DNA of 64,000 nt from Symbiodinium microadriaticum (GCA_001939145.1 LSRX01000810.1:127577-191576), one strand, 5' to 3'. Shown: positions 9,391 through 21,035, counted from the first letter of the stretch. Notes: generated from the sequence alone by a model not told the origin. Numbers and translations: made by a program.

Positions 9391-10797
9391 AGAAACTGTT
9401 CTGTCTCTGCGTATTCACAAGAAAGAAAAGAGCTGAGGTTTTAAAAACATGAGCAGAAATAACAAAGCTCCTTCAGTTGATACTCCAAACTACAATGGCG
9501 TCATTTTGCAAGTATACAATGTGAGAGCTCCTTTATCTATGAGTGAGGTTATATCGAATTAGAAAGGACTCTAATACAGAATCAAAAGCCTCGACTAGCT
9601 GTAAAACTCAGCCACATCTACGCAACAAGAAGAACTACTAAACACAATAATGCTGCTACTGGTAACTGTTCTGTCTCTCCGCATTCACAAGAAAGAAAAG
9701 AGCTCAGGCTGTTAAAACCATGAGCAGAAATAACAAAGCTCCTTCAGTTGATACTCCAAACTACAATAGAGTCACTTTGAAAGTATACAATGTGAGAGCT
9801 CCTTTATCTATGCGCGAGGTTCTATAGAAGGATTGTTTTATAGAAAGGATTGTTTTAATACAGAATCAAAAGCCTCGGCTAGTTGTAAAACTCAGCCACA
9901 TCTACGCAACAAGAAGAACTACTAAACACAATAATGCTGCTACTGGTAACTGTTCTGTCTCTCCGCATTCACAAGAAAGAAAAGAGCTCAGGCTGTTAAA
10001 ACCATGAGCAGAAATAACAAAGCTCCTTCAGTTGATACTCCAAACTACAATAGAGTCACTTTGAAAGTATACAATGTGAGAGCTCCTTTATCTATGCGCG
10101 AGGTTCTATAGAAGGATTGTTTTATAGAAAGGATTGTTTTAATACAGAATCAAAAGCCTCGGCTAGTTGTAAAACTCAGCCACATCTACGCAACAAGAAG
10201 AACTACTAAACACAATAATGCTGCTACTGGTAACTGTTCTGTCTCTCCGCATTCACAAGAAAGAAAAGAGCTCAGGCTGTTAAAACCATGAGCAGAAATA
10301 ACAAAGCTCCTTCAGTTGATACTCCAAACTACAATAGAGTCACTTTGAAAGTATACAATGTGAGAGCTCCTTTATCTATGCGCGAGGTTCTATAGATGGA
10401 TTGTTTTATAGAAAGGATTGTTTTAATACAGAATCAAAAGCCTCGGCTAGTTGTAAAACTCAGCCACATCTACGCAACAAGAAGAACTACTAAACACAAT
10501 AATGCTGCTACTGGTAACTGTTCTGTCTCTCCGCATTCACAAGAAAGAAAAGAGCTCAGGCTGTTAAAACCATGAGCAGAAATAACAAAGCTCCTTCAGT
10601 TGATACTCCAAACTACAATAGAGTCACTTTGAAAGTATACAATGTGAGAGCTCCTTTATCTATGCGCGAGGTTCTATAGATTTAGAAAGATTGCTTTAAT
10701 ACACAATCAAAAGCCTCGACTAGCTGTAAAATTCAGCCACACCTACACAACAAGAAGATCTACTAAACACCATAATACCGCTGCTGGTACTGATGCA
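9391..10797 (+). repeat. Tandem array of a ~284-bp unit, five copies
   Basis: Copies begin at about 9391, 9662, 9946, 10230 and 10514, marked by GTAACTGTTCTGTCTCTCCG (the first is diverged). Copies 2 to 4 are almost identical: only an AAGG/ATGG change is obvious in copy 4. Copies 1 and 5 are diverged at the outer ends. Each unit contains AAGAAAGAAAAGAGCTCAGG and CTCCTTTATCTATG blocks. No long frame runs through the unit, so it is a satellite-like or non-coding RNA-like array; I do not recognise it as 5S, U RNA or spliced-leader arrays. Confidence 0.95.
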
Positions 10798-10999
10798 ATT
10801 ACAACTGCAGCAAGAACAACAAGTAATAGGAACAAAATGTATTCCACCACCACCATCAGCACTACTACTAATAATAACAATAATGCCAATAAAACAATAT
10901 AATAATTCACAATATTCAAGATAGAAAAACAATGGCGTCGTAGTGACATTTACAATCCCTGCCGATGCTTTTCGCATCTGAGGTTGCTAAAGTGCTGCC

Positions 11000-11240
11000 A
11001 GGCTCGAATTTCCCCAAAATTCCTGAAGCCTGAAATGCGAAAACATCGGCAGGGATCAAATTTCCCCAAAATTCCTAAAATCCTGGCATCTATGGGTAGT
11101 GCCCGGGCTATAGTTGCTCAGATTTTGGGAATTTTGGGGAAATTTGATCCCTGCCGATGTTTTCGCATCCGAAGCTGCCCACCTCCCATGATCCACTGCT
11201 TAGAAAAAGCAGCTTCGTGTGGATCATGGGGGGGGGGGGC
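11000..11240. repeat. Inverted and direct repeats around GGGATCAAATTTCCCC
   Basis: AAACATCGGCAGGGATCAAA (from 11041) and its reverse complement TTTGATCCCTGCCGATGTTT (about 11142-11162) flank a 100-bp centre, with AATTTCCCCAAAATTCCT repeated twice. A second inverted pair, CCATGATCCAC.../GTGGATCATGG, lies at 11187-11230. Confidence 0.75.
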
Positions 11241-11244
11241 GTGA

Positions 11245-11279
11245 GCATATATATATATATATGTGTATATAATAGATCT

Positions 11280-11353
<74 letters not shown>

Positions 11354-11355
11354 GG
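11245..11355. repeat. (TATACA)n / TA microsatellite
   Basis: A hexanucleotide run of ATATAC units from about 11280 to 11353, preceded by TA repeats. Confidence 0.95.
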
Positions 11356-11776
11356 GGAAAGAGAGACAACAACAAAAAAATGGAGCACGATCTTGGCGAG
11401 CACGATCTTGGCGGGGGCTCACGGACCTCGGGCCCTGAAGTCTTACATGATGCTACACACAACTTACACCCCTGCAGCCCCAAACTCTAACACCCCTATA
11501 CCCTGGGCTCTAAAACGAGAACGTACGTCCCTATTATATTGTAGATCACTTTCCGGTCAACACATTTTCGGCTATCCCGTAATCAAACAGCAATTTAACC
11601 CGAAACAAGTTGGGCCCTTACGGTATCACTGCATCTGCTCAATGTCGTCTGCTTGTCAGAAATCGGATATGTAAGCCTTTCTACCCTTGGCCCAGTGACC
11701 ACTATAGCTTGCGCAGGGCATCTCAGCCGAAGCTACAGAAAGGCACTGCAGCCTAGGGATCGGGTGCATGTTGGAG

Positions 11777-11822
11777 TGCGTGCATGTGTGTGTGTGTGTG
11801 TGTGTGTGCGTGTAGGTAGGTA
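11777..11822. repeat. (GT)n microsatellite
   Basis: A GTGTGT run visible in the sequence. Confidence 0.9.
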
Positions 11823-12208
11823 GACTGTAGACTCATCCTCAGCCTGTTAAGTCGCTGTGGGTGGGCAAATCACCGGGAATCCCTCAACCTTCGAGAAGTT
11901 GCAACGCGGTGGCCCCGCCGAGAAAAAAAAACAAAATAAACCCTCACAGGCTTGGAAGCAATCTCTCTGTCGCCATCTGCGGCTTCACCTTTTCTCACCC
12001 AGAAACTTCGTGATATCCGCTGCCATCTTTACAACATAATTATACGAACAATCACGACCTGGGAGGGCAACACCAAGATGGCCGTGGCAGTCTCCGCAGC
12101 CGAGGCAGACTCTCGCTGCGGCTTCCAGTCCGACAGGAGGTGGCGCCAATGCCGCAATACCGTGCACTCACTCAGAAGGTGCGGCAGGTCTGACCGAACC
12201 CCCATGCA

Positions 12209-12880
12209 TTATTGAAAAAGAATGCATTGTTGCAGTTGCGCTTGGCTGAGCTTACCATCGCGATGAGTAACACGGGAAACCCCTCCGCGCAATCGACACA
12301 AGGATCTGATTGACTGCCGGTCTCCACAACAAAGTAGGGAGGCCACAAGTTGGAGCAAGGTGCAGTGACAGGGCTGGAAGCTCAGGTACGGGGGCACCTG
12401 GATGGATTTTTCAGCCTCGGCCGCCCAAGCCGGCAAACTAAGCTCCCCGCAACGGCTTCTTACGTACAACTGATACTTCTTCAAATCTCCAAGGTCCCTT
12501 CTGGAAACGTCCAGCTGGGGAGCCTGACTCTGACTATGGTGGCCCCAAGGCGTTGGCCAAGCATGCGAGCAGCGGAAGACACTAGCGTAGAGCCAAAGCT
12601 TTATAGGCTGCGCAGGGCCACACCTGAGGCCACAATAAAAATACCCTGAGGAATCCAACCCCAACTCCGATAAGGCTGTTGCTGCATTCTGCCGTTCGCT
12701 GGCTCCAAGAAGCTGCTTTGCCCAGGACTTATAAGGGTGGAATGGAATCCACAATGCTCTGCGCATCTGGCGCAACGCCCAGCAGCCACGAGCCAACACA
12801 CAACGATGGAAAAACTTTACTCCAAAAAATTGAAGAGACCAGGTGAAGCGGCAGGGCGTCACGTTGGGCCAATCCTGCAA
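12209..12880 (-). CDS. Open frame of 223 codons in GC-rich unique sequence, unrecognised
   Basis: This 1.1-kb region (about 11.95-13.05 kb) is free of telomere-like motifs and GC-richer than its surroundings, which suggests genes. The longest frame is on the minus strand and begins at a TTG, not an ATG. It is Cys/Leu/Arg-rich with no motif I recognise. Overlapping plus-strand frames (12350-12649; 12737-13015) are almost as plausible. Treat as an unresolved coding candidate, possibly several exons. Confidence 0.25.
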   Translation of the reverse strand: MQDWPNVTPCRFTWSLQFFGVKFFHRCVLARGCWALRQMRRALWIPFHPYKSWAKQLLGASERQNAATALSELGLDSSGYFYCGLRCGPAQPIKLWLYASVFRCSHAWPTPWGHHSQSQAPQLDVSRRDLGDLKKYQLYVRSRCGELSLPAWAAEAEKSIQVPPYLSFQPCHCTLLQLVASLLCCGDRQSIRSLCRLRGGVSRVTHRDGKLSQAQLQQCILFQ

Positions 12881-13746
12881 GCAGTGCGAAGGCCTACTGC
12901 GCGATGGCGAGCCTGGTGCGCAAAGCTACGGAAAAGGTCCAGACTGGCAGACCATCTATGGCCAGTCTTAAAGCCAAAGCACGATCCTCTTGAGTCGCAA
13001 TTCCTTTGGGGATAGGAGCCGGGGGGAGAGGGCCCAGTCTGCAAGAATGTCTAAGCCTCAATTAAGCTTTTCTGCAGGGACCATCTGCACCAACCACGCA
13101 GCATGGGGTCATGGGCATGGAGGATTGCTGCAATCTGTAGCGGAGCCGCATCGTTGAGTGCTTGCAAGGCAGAAGCTCACGGGAGTAACAAGGAGTAATC
13201 ATGGTGGAGACGGTACAGCGAAAAGTTCAAGTCGTGGCATTTGAACATGTTCAGGCTTGATTTTGAAGGGGGTCCTCTTTTGTCGATAGGCGCGTAGCTA
13301 GCTTTGTGGAGCTGGGGGGGTTGGATCTGGGCCGCCCGGAGTGTGGGAAAGCCGGATACTCGAGAATCGCTCGTCTGTGCTGCGTTGTCGAGTTGGATCT
13401 TCACAGGATGCAACGTCTGTTCAGTTCGGCTGTTAAAACCGTAAATCCCTAAACCCTGAACCCTTTATTGGTACAAGGCAGCACAGAGGGCCCCCCAAAT
13501 GCGAGCCAAGTTTTGGAAAGCTTCTCATAAACGCATCACAAAACGGCTAAATGCAAACAGAAACACAACTGCAAACCTTACATAAACCATCTCAAACCGC
13601 TACCCCTAAACACGAACCCTAAACTCGAAACTCTGAACTCCTAAACCCAATGACCCTAAACCCTGAACCCCTTAGCCTTCACCCTGAACCCTAAACCCCA
13701 AAATGCCATACACCCCAAAGAGCCCTAAACGCAAAAAAAACTAAAC

Positions 13747-13816
13747 CGAAGCCAGGCAACGCCCAACGCCTGGCCTCACTCAGGGGGTCGCTCGGCCTTG
13801 AGGCAGGCCTTCGCGC
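13747..13816 (-). CDS. Candidate exon, possibly the 3' end of the split gene
   Basis: TTGGGAG precedes the block and GTTTAG follows directly. Frame 1 reads ARRPASRPSDPLSEARRWAL and continues open to the splice site. Another frame reads AKACLKAERPPE followed by TGA, which could be the C terminus. CCCTAAA repeats lie to the left and GTTTAGGG to the right on the plus strand. Confidence 0.4.
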
Positions 13817-14178
13817 CTCCCAACAGAGTTGAGCTTAGTGTTTAGGGCAAAGGGATTAGGATGCTGCCGTGTTGTTTTGACAGGTTTTGTATAATGAAAT
13901 TCTATAGCGGTTTGCTTCTTTTTTTGCGGTGGAAGTTGGATTCAGGAAGTGTGGTATGGATGTTGAGGGTTAGGGCTATAGGATTCCGTGTTCAGACCGG
14001 TTTAGGGATCGAAGGGACCATATCTGCAGGCCACAGCGTACCACAACTAATATGGGGGGGGGGGGGGCCTTGACAATTAGAGCAAGGCTGCCTTTCTTTG
14101 CGGGTTCTACAGAATTTCCGGCTTTTAGCTACCTAGGAGAAGATCTTGGGGTGGGATTCTGGCAAGGAGCCATCACCC
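13817..14178. other. Intron or intergenic, no gene seen
   Basis: Sequence with degenerate TTTAGGG motifs and a G-run at 14053-14066. Nothing else is supported. Confidence 0.4.
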
Positions 14179-14283
14179 AGAGGGTCCATGTATACTACCA
14201 TTATGGAATTTCGGCCCCCCAAAGACCATCCCTCTTAATGGTCTTTATAGGGACCTAAAAATGGTAGTATGTATGGACCCTCT
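14179..14283. repeat. Hairpin element, family E
   Basis: The left arm AGAGGGTCCATGTATACTAC pairs with the right arm GTAGTATGTATGGACCCTCT; inner arms CCATTATGG / CTAAAAATGG are diverged. A related partial hairpin with TGGTCATGA(C/T)TCAACT repeats follows at 14300-14390. Confidence 0.8.
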
Positions 14284-14882
14284 TGACGCTCTAGCTAAGA
14301 TGATGGTCATGACTCAACTATAGGGACCTAACTCCATAAATGGTGGTATATATGGAACCTCTCGTTGCGACATTGGTCATGATTCAACTCACGCCTGGGC
14401 CCCAAAACCCCCCTCAGCCACACACCAAAGCCCTTTGGATCCCAAACCACACAAGGCGACAAACCCGAAAGCCTAAAGCCCGGACAAGGCCCTTAAGACC
14501 CAAACCCACTAGCTTGGAGGGTCTGCATTTTAAAGGCTTATCACTTTGTCCTTGTGCATTGTAGTATAAAGCTCGAGCCCATGATTTTCATGCGCTGGGG
14601 TTCCGACGGCGCTCTTTAACCCAGAAGGGCTAAGTATCAATACCGTCCATATTTTTCAAGCTCCAAATGTATACAAACAGGACCAACCTGTTCGCAAATA
14701 GTGCTGACACTTGCACTAGGCACTGTGTGGTTCTCTAAGCCATCAAACCCGGAAGAGCCGCAGACCTCCCCAAGCAAACCCCTAAATTTGTTACCCTAAA
14801 ACCCCTAAACCTCTAAACCACGAAGCCCGAGCTCTACATCCAAAAGATGCTACCAGTAGATCCTAAACCCTAAGCCCCCAAC

Positions 14883-14955
14883 CGTCTCCTTCTCCTTAAG
14901 CTCTCGCCTTCCGCTAGCAGACCATGGTCACTAGCAGCGCAGACAAGCTTATAGC
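14883..14955 (-). CDS. Exon, copy 2: C-terminal strand of the aldolase-like domain
   Basis: CTTCAG precedes it and GTTGGG follows. It reads YKLVCAASDHGLLAEGESLR, then an Arg run. The pattern 'hydrophobic strand, SD, LL, G' resembles the C-terminal part of HpcH/HpaI aldolases. It matches the copy 1 exon at 39010-39102 (LVCTTSDVILVRAAAEN). Confidence 0.6.
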
Positions 14956-14989
14956 CTGAAGCGCGCTCGGTTTTCGGAGGGGGGTTTAT

Positions 14990-15900
14990 ACCGGGTTTAG
15001 GGTTTAGGGGGTTCAACATGGCTTGTAGTGGTTGTAGTGCTTTGTTGTGTTGGGATCTGTAGGGTGTATATGAAAGCTTACGGCGCGTAGCCTGAAAGGT
15101 GTAATAAAGGGTCTGAGCTTGTAGAAGGCTTTACAGAGCTCTGCAAGGCTCCCCTAAGGGCTCCATTCTACCGTGTTACAAGGACTTTTGGAAGCTCTGA
15201 GTCTAATGCAGGGGCCTTCATGCTCAGACTATAGAGGCCTGGGGCTCTAGAGACTGCAGGGGATGTAGACTTGAGAGGAAAGGATGGGTGGGTTCTGGGG
15301 TTCCTGATTCCCTAACCGTTCAATTCCTTAAACCCCAAAACCCCTTGTGCCGTTTCAGGTCTTGGGGGGGTGGGGCTGATGTTATGGGGCCTCACCTGCA
15401 TTGAGTGTAAGGGATTCAGGCGGTTCAAGCCGGGGGAGGTTCTGAAATTAGAGATATCACGATACATTACTTAGCCTAGCATAGCCTAGCAGAGCCTCTT
15501 TTTCTGCAGGGTCGCTAGACTGTCTTTGCTATGCTCTGCAACAGGACCATAAAAAGGCACCAGATTACGGTAGCGGCACTTAGAACTCGAGCTCCTAACG
15601 CTGAAGCCCTGCAGCCCAAAGCCCAAATCCCAAACCCATCAACCGTAAAACCCCTATCCTAGCGATGCCCCTGATATGCAACAACCCACCTGCGCGATAC
15701 ATGTCCTCGACGTGGCAGCCAGGTACAAGAAGGCCCCCCAGCAGCCTTGCTTCGGCTGACGTTTGAAGCGACTCGGACTCAGCTTTTATGCAGCCCAGGG
15801 CTAGGCGATTTAAGGGATTTACTACTAGCTGTTCATATTCCGATATATCTGTGCAGGTTCTTGGGCTTAGCCCATTATGAATATGTACTTTTGCATAGAC
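14990..15900. other. Intergenic/intronic, no gene seen
   Basis: A TTTAGGG-type cluster at 14990-15015 followed by unique sequence with degenerate repeats. No supported gene. Confidence 0.45.
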
Positions 15901-15966
15901 ATAGACATAGACATAGACATAGACATACAAACAAACAAACAAACAAACACATATATACATAGATAA
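15896..15966. repeat. (GACATA)n and (ACAA)n microsatellites
   Basis: Five or six GACATA units followed by ACAAACAAAC units. Confidence 0.9.
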
Positions 15967-16456
15967 GTTACATTACATTGCTTTACATTACATTACATTA
16001 CATTACATTACATTACATTACATTACATTACATTACATTACATTACATTACATTGAATTACATTACATTACATTACATTACATTACATCTCATTGCATCT
16101 CATTAAATTTCACATTACACGTCATTACATTTCATTAGATTCCATTACATTCCATTACATTTCATTACATTTCATTACATTTCATTACATTTCATTACAT
16201 TTCATTACATTTCATTACATTTCATTACGTTTCATTACATTTCACTACAGTTCATTACATTTCATTACATTGCATTACATTGAATTACATTACATTATCA
16301 CATTACATTACGTTACATTGCATTACATGACATTACGGTACATTACATTCGATTACATTACATTATCACGTTACATTACGTTACATTGCATTACATTACA
16401 TTAGATTACATTACATTACATTACATTACATTACATTACATTACATTACATTACAT
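15967..16456. repeat. (CATTA)n pentanucleotide array, ~490 bp
   Basis: TTACA/CATTA units run with variants (CATTT, CATTG) for about 490 bp. The frames across it are repeat translations. Confidence 0.95.
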
Positions 16457-16960
16457 TAATACATACATATATACATACATACATTTCTACATACATACAT
16501 ACATACATACATACATACATACATTAATACATACATACATGAATACATACATACATAGATACATACGTATGTACGTACGTACATACATACATACATACAT
16601 ACATACATACATACAGGCAGCATGCACGCAGGCAGGCAGGGAGACAGACATTCTATGTGTATATATGTATATGTACATATATATATATACACACATACAT
16701 ATGCATATACATAAACATAAACATATACATACACATATACATATACACACATACATATTTATATTTGTATGTATATATATATACACATGCAATATACATA
16801 TACATATACGTATACGTATACAAGTACATAGGCATATACATATGCATACATGATGTGCATACAACGCACGCTATATCTACATGTGTATATCGATAATTCT
16901 TAATAGATGTATCATTATACAGGTGTGTGTATGTATATATACACATGTAGACACTTGTCC
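16457..16960. repeat. (ACAT)n, (TATG)n and TA microsatellites
   Basis: ACAT tetranucleotide arrays to about 16612, then mixed TATACA/ACATAT sequence to about 16960. Confidence 0.95.
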
Positions 16961-17776
16961 GCCCTCTGTGCATCTTCCATGCAATCGTCCGCTTTGCGGG
17001 CGTCCGCATGGTCTTGCCGGCTTTCCAGCTTTTCTAAACCCTAAACCCTATTATTGGCAACCTGAAAGCCACAACATGTCTCCCTGCCCTAAACGATTTG
17101 GGTTGGAGTTTGAAGCATTTTAAGGTCCTGTTCCCAGCCTGTTTTCACTGAATCACCGTACAAATTAAGAGCTACTCTCTTTAGACTTGTTCCTTGCAAA
17201 GCGGCCAAAGAAATCACAAGCCAAAACACAACGAGCTTCAACATTGCCAAAACGAACGCACAAAAACCAAACGGGAAGGTTAGGGCTTAGGCGAGGGTTT
17301 ATGGCCTATGCGGGAATTAGGAAGCAGCCCGAACCCGTAAACTCCAGGATCGGTTCCGCCTGTGATGCTTCTTCGCGGCCGTCTCAATCCGCTCAACATC
17401 CGCTCCTCTCGCTGCAAGGTGTGGCGTAATGAGTTTTACAGGAGCTTATTGTGTGGCATAGAATAGAATAGAAGTCTTGTAGGAAGTCCTGCAGGGCTTT
17501 TAAGGGCTTTATACGGATTTATAGGGATCTATAAGGCTGTTATAGGGCATCACCGGGTTTCATGGGGTCTTACAGGCTGTCATGGTGTTTATAGGGATCA
17601 AGGCTGCCTTTTTGTAATAAGGGCCTTCAAGATGCACAATGGGTTTCGGAGTAAAATATCGTAGTGTTGTTTAAAAGGAGCTCTAGCAGACCAACATTGC
17701 TACGGTTTCCGATGCCCACAATATCCCGTCCAATCTTCACCCGAAAGTCCCAAACCCTACACCCTAAACCCTAGAC
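16961..17776. other. No supported gene
   Basis: A GC-richer segment at 16955-17025 and a block at 17330-17430 are open in places but show no convincing splice context. The remainder contains degenerate TTAGGG motifs. Confidence 0.4.
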
Positions 17777-17817
17777 CTTCCTAAGGGTTGCAGCGGCTGC
17801 TGGCTTTGGAGCCCGAG
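17777..17817 (-). CDS. Candidate exon of the split gene
   Basis: CCCTAG precedes it and AAG|GTCTAG follows. With two leading bases it reads RAPKPAAAATLRK without a stop. The CCCTAAA cluster at 17755-17775 abuts the 5' splice site. Low certainty because of its size. Confidence 0.35.
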
Positions 17818-18669
17818 CTAGGGGCTTGTCTGCTTAGGATCCCGGGCTACAGCTTCGGCTGTAGACTTTGGGATATTCTAGTAAAGCTACAGTATGTCAT
17901 AGCCTATTGCCGTATACCATTATCTGTTATGGTATTTTCTAGTACATTTTAGTACATTAGGAAGTCGAGACCCTGAACCTGACGCATCCCAACCCCTTTG
18001 GTACACGTTAAAGCCTCGGGATCCTCGTAAACAGGCTTACAAGTAGAGCTGCAAGGATAACACTGGCAAGGGCGCTTGGGACTGGACTTATAAACTACAC
18101 TTACCACGCCTCCTAACCCTCTAAGTAGCCCGAAGCCCGATCCATCCCTAGTTCCCTAAACCTATAATAAAGGAAGCCTTTACAAAGCTAAAGTAGACAC
18201 TAGGACCATTAGGCAGACCGCAGCTGGGACGTTTTATCTAAGCCTGTTTCGCAGGTCTGAAGCTGTGCATCGTAGCTCACAGGGAAAGCAAGTTCACCAA
18301 TTAGGTTTTTTGCGGGGTGTAAGTATCAACCCTCCTCAACCCTACATCCTTAAATCCCAAACGCCAAACCGTCAAGCCTTAAACCCTGCACCCCATTGGT
18401 GGGCATCTGCATAGACTTTCTCGCAGCGGGGACGGTGGGAATTGAATTTCACATTTCAAGCGTTAGAAGCGACAGCAAATCATAGTGGATGTAGAGTCGA
18501 AACACAGAAGAATTGCGTGTGATTGACAGTCGAGTTGGCTTTTCCGAAGCATCAGCTAGAGTTTAGGCTTCAACGTAAGGGTCGACATTTGGAGGCGTCA
18601 GAGACATTTCTTCAGGGGGTTCTGGTAACTCTGTTTCTTACGCTTAGGGTCCTTGGGCGTCTTTGGGGC

Positions 18670-18708
18670 CTTCAGAACCGCCGGTTCGCGCGATCACTTT
18701 CCTGTTGC
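18670..18708 (-). CDS. Candidate exon of the split gene (GC 5' splice site)
   Basis: GAAG precedes the block and GAAG|GCCCCA follows. It reads NRKVIARTGGSE in the phase left by the exon at 18972-19017. Confidence 0.35.
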
Positions 18709-18864
18709 CTTCGATAGCTTAGGGCTCGGAACTCTGTACCACTAGACCCTACAGCCTACCTCGAGCCTCCAAACTAGCTCCTTTTCATGGTTAGCCAGTG
18801 TATCTGGTCAGGGTCCTAGAACAAGGAGCAACTGTCGGCATTACTACCATTCAGCCACTCTGGC

Positions 18865-18930
18865 ATAATAATAATAATAATAGAAATTATTATAATAATG
18901 ATAACAATACTAATAATGAAAATAACAGTA
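18865..18930. repeat. ATA/ATAATG low-complexity run
   Basis: An AT-rich trinucleotide-like run visible in the sequence. Confidence 0.85.
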
Positions 18931-18971
18931 TAAATCAGAAAATGCCATGGCATCTGCGGTACAGGTGTGGC

Positions 18972-19017
18972 CTGACAGACGCATGGCATCCACGAAGATC
19001 ATGTCAATCCCCTCCAC
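18972..19017 (-). CDS. Exon, copy 2: 'GIDMIF' motif of the aldolase-like domain
   Basis: It reads VEGIDMIFVDAMRLS, ending in TCAG|GCCACA (a GC 5' splice site). The 5' side may extend a few codons (PIVQK). It corresponds to the V-x-G-[VI]-D-x-[IV]-F-[IV]-G-P-x-D-L-S strand-loop of HpcH/HpaI aldolases, with the usual metal-site D replaced by R. Its copy 1 counterpart is 42990-43061. Confidence 0.65.
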
Positions 19018-19504
19018 CTTTTGCACGATCGGTGTGGGAAGAAAAAGGGCGGGGGTTCTTTCATGCCGTTCTGTTCTGCTTGGGACTTCAATTCGCAGCA
19101 AATTGTGTGTGTGTGTGTTGCAGTAGATGTAGGTCGGGATGAATAGTTTTGCATCCTCTTTCTCCTGTAGCAGTTCTGAATAAGGATGAGATCATGCACA
19201 CCGACGATACCGACCGCCGGAAACTTAAACAGCCTTGAACCCAATGTAAACGCTACTCGTCGGAGTTTCCCATGGCCTTCACGATCTCGCGGATCCGAGC
19301 GGCGCCCTCGGGCGAGTCCACCTATGAAGTTCAAGTCTTTCCTACGCTCCTTTTGCTTGAAACCATAATAAAGGTCTACAGGGCTTAGGGGCCGAGGCTT
19401 TGGCGTCGAGGTTGGGTCGAGGCTGAAAGGTCCTAAAACTGTAGTATAATCTACACGTCTACCCCAAAGCCCATATCTAATGATGAAGGCCCCCAAACCC
19501 TAAA

Positions 19505-19532
19505 CCCATATATATATATATATATATATATA
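19505..19532. repeat. (TA)n microsatellite
   Basis: A TA run directly after a CCCTAAACCC motif. Confidence 0.95.
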
Positions 19533-20334
19533 GAGCGAATACAAGATGCGCGATGATCACGACAAAGTGGGCTTCCAGGATCTCATGAGCCCTACAACTG
19601 TCAGATCAAGGCTCACAGGGAAAACGGTCGAGGGTTTATGGCATAGGTTTAGGGTTTAGGGTATAGGGTTTAGGGTGGCATAGGGTTTTATGGCTTGGGG
19701 CTTCAGCTCAAGGGGTTTAGTAAGGTTCCAGTTTCTGGTACCTAGGATGCCACACCATTCTAATGCTAAACCCTACGAAGAATCTTGTGGCGGGACCCTC
19801 CATGCCTACATTTAGGGGCTTGGGGGTGTGGGGATCGGATTTGTGTATGCTCAAACCACTCAGACAGCTACGTGCAAAGACGACACCTATTGAATCGAGG
19901 AGGGCCCGTTCCTGAACGTGCATGAAGTAAAAGTTTATGTTCGGGCTCTGGTCAGTGCAAAGGCTCCTTGCGAATATTGGAAGAGTGTATATCTGGGTCT
20001 CATTGCTAGTCATATGTGTATACATATATATATATATATGTATATATATGGGTGTTTCCGCCAAACGGGCGTCCAAGCAGGAATGTTGGGATGGGGGGTA
20101 TGCTTCGGCATTATGCTTCGGGGTATGCTTCGGGGCATGCTTCGCGGCCATGTTTAGGGGGCATCCAACTCTACTGTAAGCCAGTATCACAACCATAGAT
20201 TAGTTGAAGTATAATCATGCCTTCTATTGAGCGATGTTGCCTTCTTTTCGGGTTCGGGGGTCGGGGCTTGGGCCTTCAGTTTTTGGGATGTAACCCGATA
20301 GCTGAATGCGAGGATCCTTTTAAGATGCCTTCCT

Positions 20335-20820
20335 TCAGGTGCTGGAGCTGCTGGATGAGGAGGAAGAGGAGGCTCCCTCCTCCAAGTTGATGGCAAGAAC
20401 ACTTCGCGTTCTGGCCTGCTTTTCACGCGCCGTTTGGCGAGCGTGGCACTCTCTGCGGAGAAGCTGCACTGTGTATGGGTCACGGCGCGAAAACGACTCA
20501 AGATTGGGATTAAAAGCCTTTTGTCGCTCGTACCGCTTCTTCAACGCAGCAATATTGAGCCCGGCTTTCTCCGGCTCCTCCTTTCGATAGGAGAAGCACC
20601 ACTTGGGGTCAGCATCGATGGAGACGCAGGTAAAAGGGCTAATGGTTTCTCCATTAAGTCGATCTGAATAAACCAAGTTCTTGGCTAGCACGCGCCCTTG
20701 GGTAGCCATGCGCTGGAACGTCACACAGTAGCTATACTCGATCCGGAATCCAGACACTGAGACATCCAGTTTCTGCACTGTGGATGGCTTCTTGCTGAAG
20801 CTGGCTCCGTCCCCAGACAC
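20335..20820 (-). CDS. Large exon, unrecognised, ending in a poly-serine tail
   Basis: An open frame of about 160 codons that looks like real protein (for example SIDADPKWCFSYRKEEPEKA) and ends in a serine tract before TGA. The serines use TCC, TCT, TCA and AGC, so the tract is not a slipped trinucleotide repeat. The frame opens without an ATG (GTG at 20818-20820, in-frame stop at 20956-20958), so it is probably a 3' exon whose acceptor lies in 20820-20955. The upstream exon is probably at 21060-21400. It lies inside an intron of the split aldolase-like gene, on the same strand. Function unknown. Confidence 0.55.
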   Translation of the reverse strand: MSGDGASFSKKPSTVQKLDVSVSGFRIEYSYCVTFQRMATQGRVLAKNLVYSDRLNGETISPFTCVSIDADPKWCFSYRKEEPEKAGLNIAALKKRYERQKAFNPNLESFSRRDPYTVQLLRRECHARQTAREKQARTRSVLAINLEEGASSSSSSSSSST

Positions 20821-20989
20821 GCAGCTGGGCCCGGCTCCTATGGTGGCAAAGGCTAGAAAGCCACGACTTCGCCTCGCAACAACAACATCCCCACAACAAG
20901 CCCAACCACCGCGGCCATCATCACCACCAGAACAGCGACACCACCGCCGACACCATCACCACATCATCAGCGGCAAGCAGCACCACCAT

Positions 20990-21035
20990 CGCCAGCAACA
21001 GCAGCAGCAGCAGCGGCATGAACAGCAGCAGCCTG
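20990..21035. repeat. CAG/CAC trinucleotide run
   Basis: A CAGCAGCAG run within the likely intron between the exons at 20335-20820 and 21057-21400. Confidence 0.9.

Noticed and set aside
9391..10797. CRISPR array
   Set aside because: The 284-bp unit is repeated head to tail with no short repeats and unique spacers.
9391..10797. 5S rRNA, U snRNA or spliced-leader gene cluster
   Set aside because: I looked for the leader sequence and for 5S internal control-like blocks in the unit and saw none.
15967..16853. Frames of 100-155 codons across the CATTA and ACAT arrays
   Set aside because: Translations of simple repeats on both strands; no non-repeat protein sequence.
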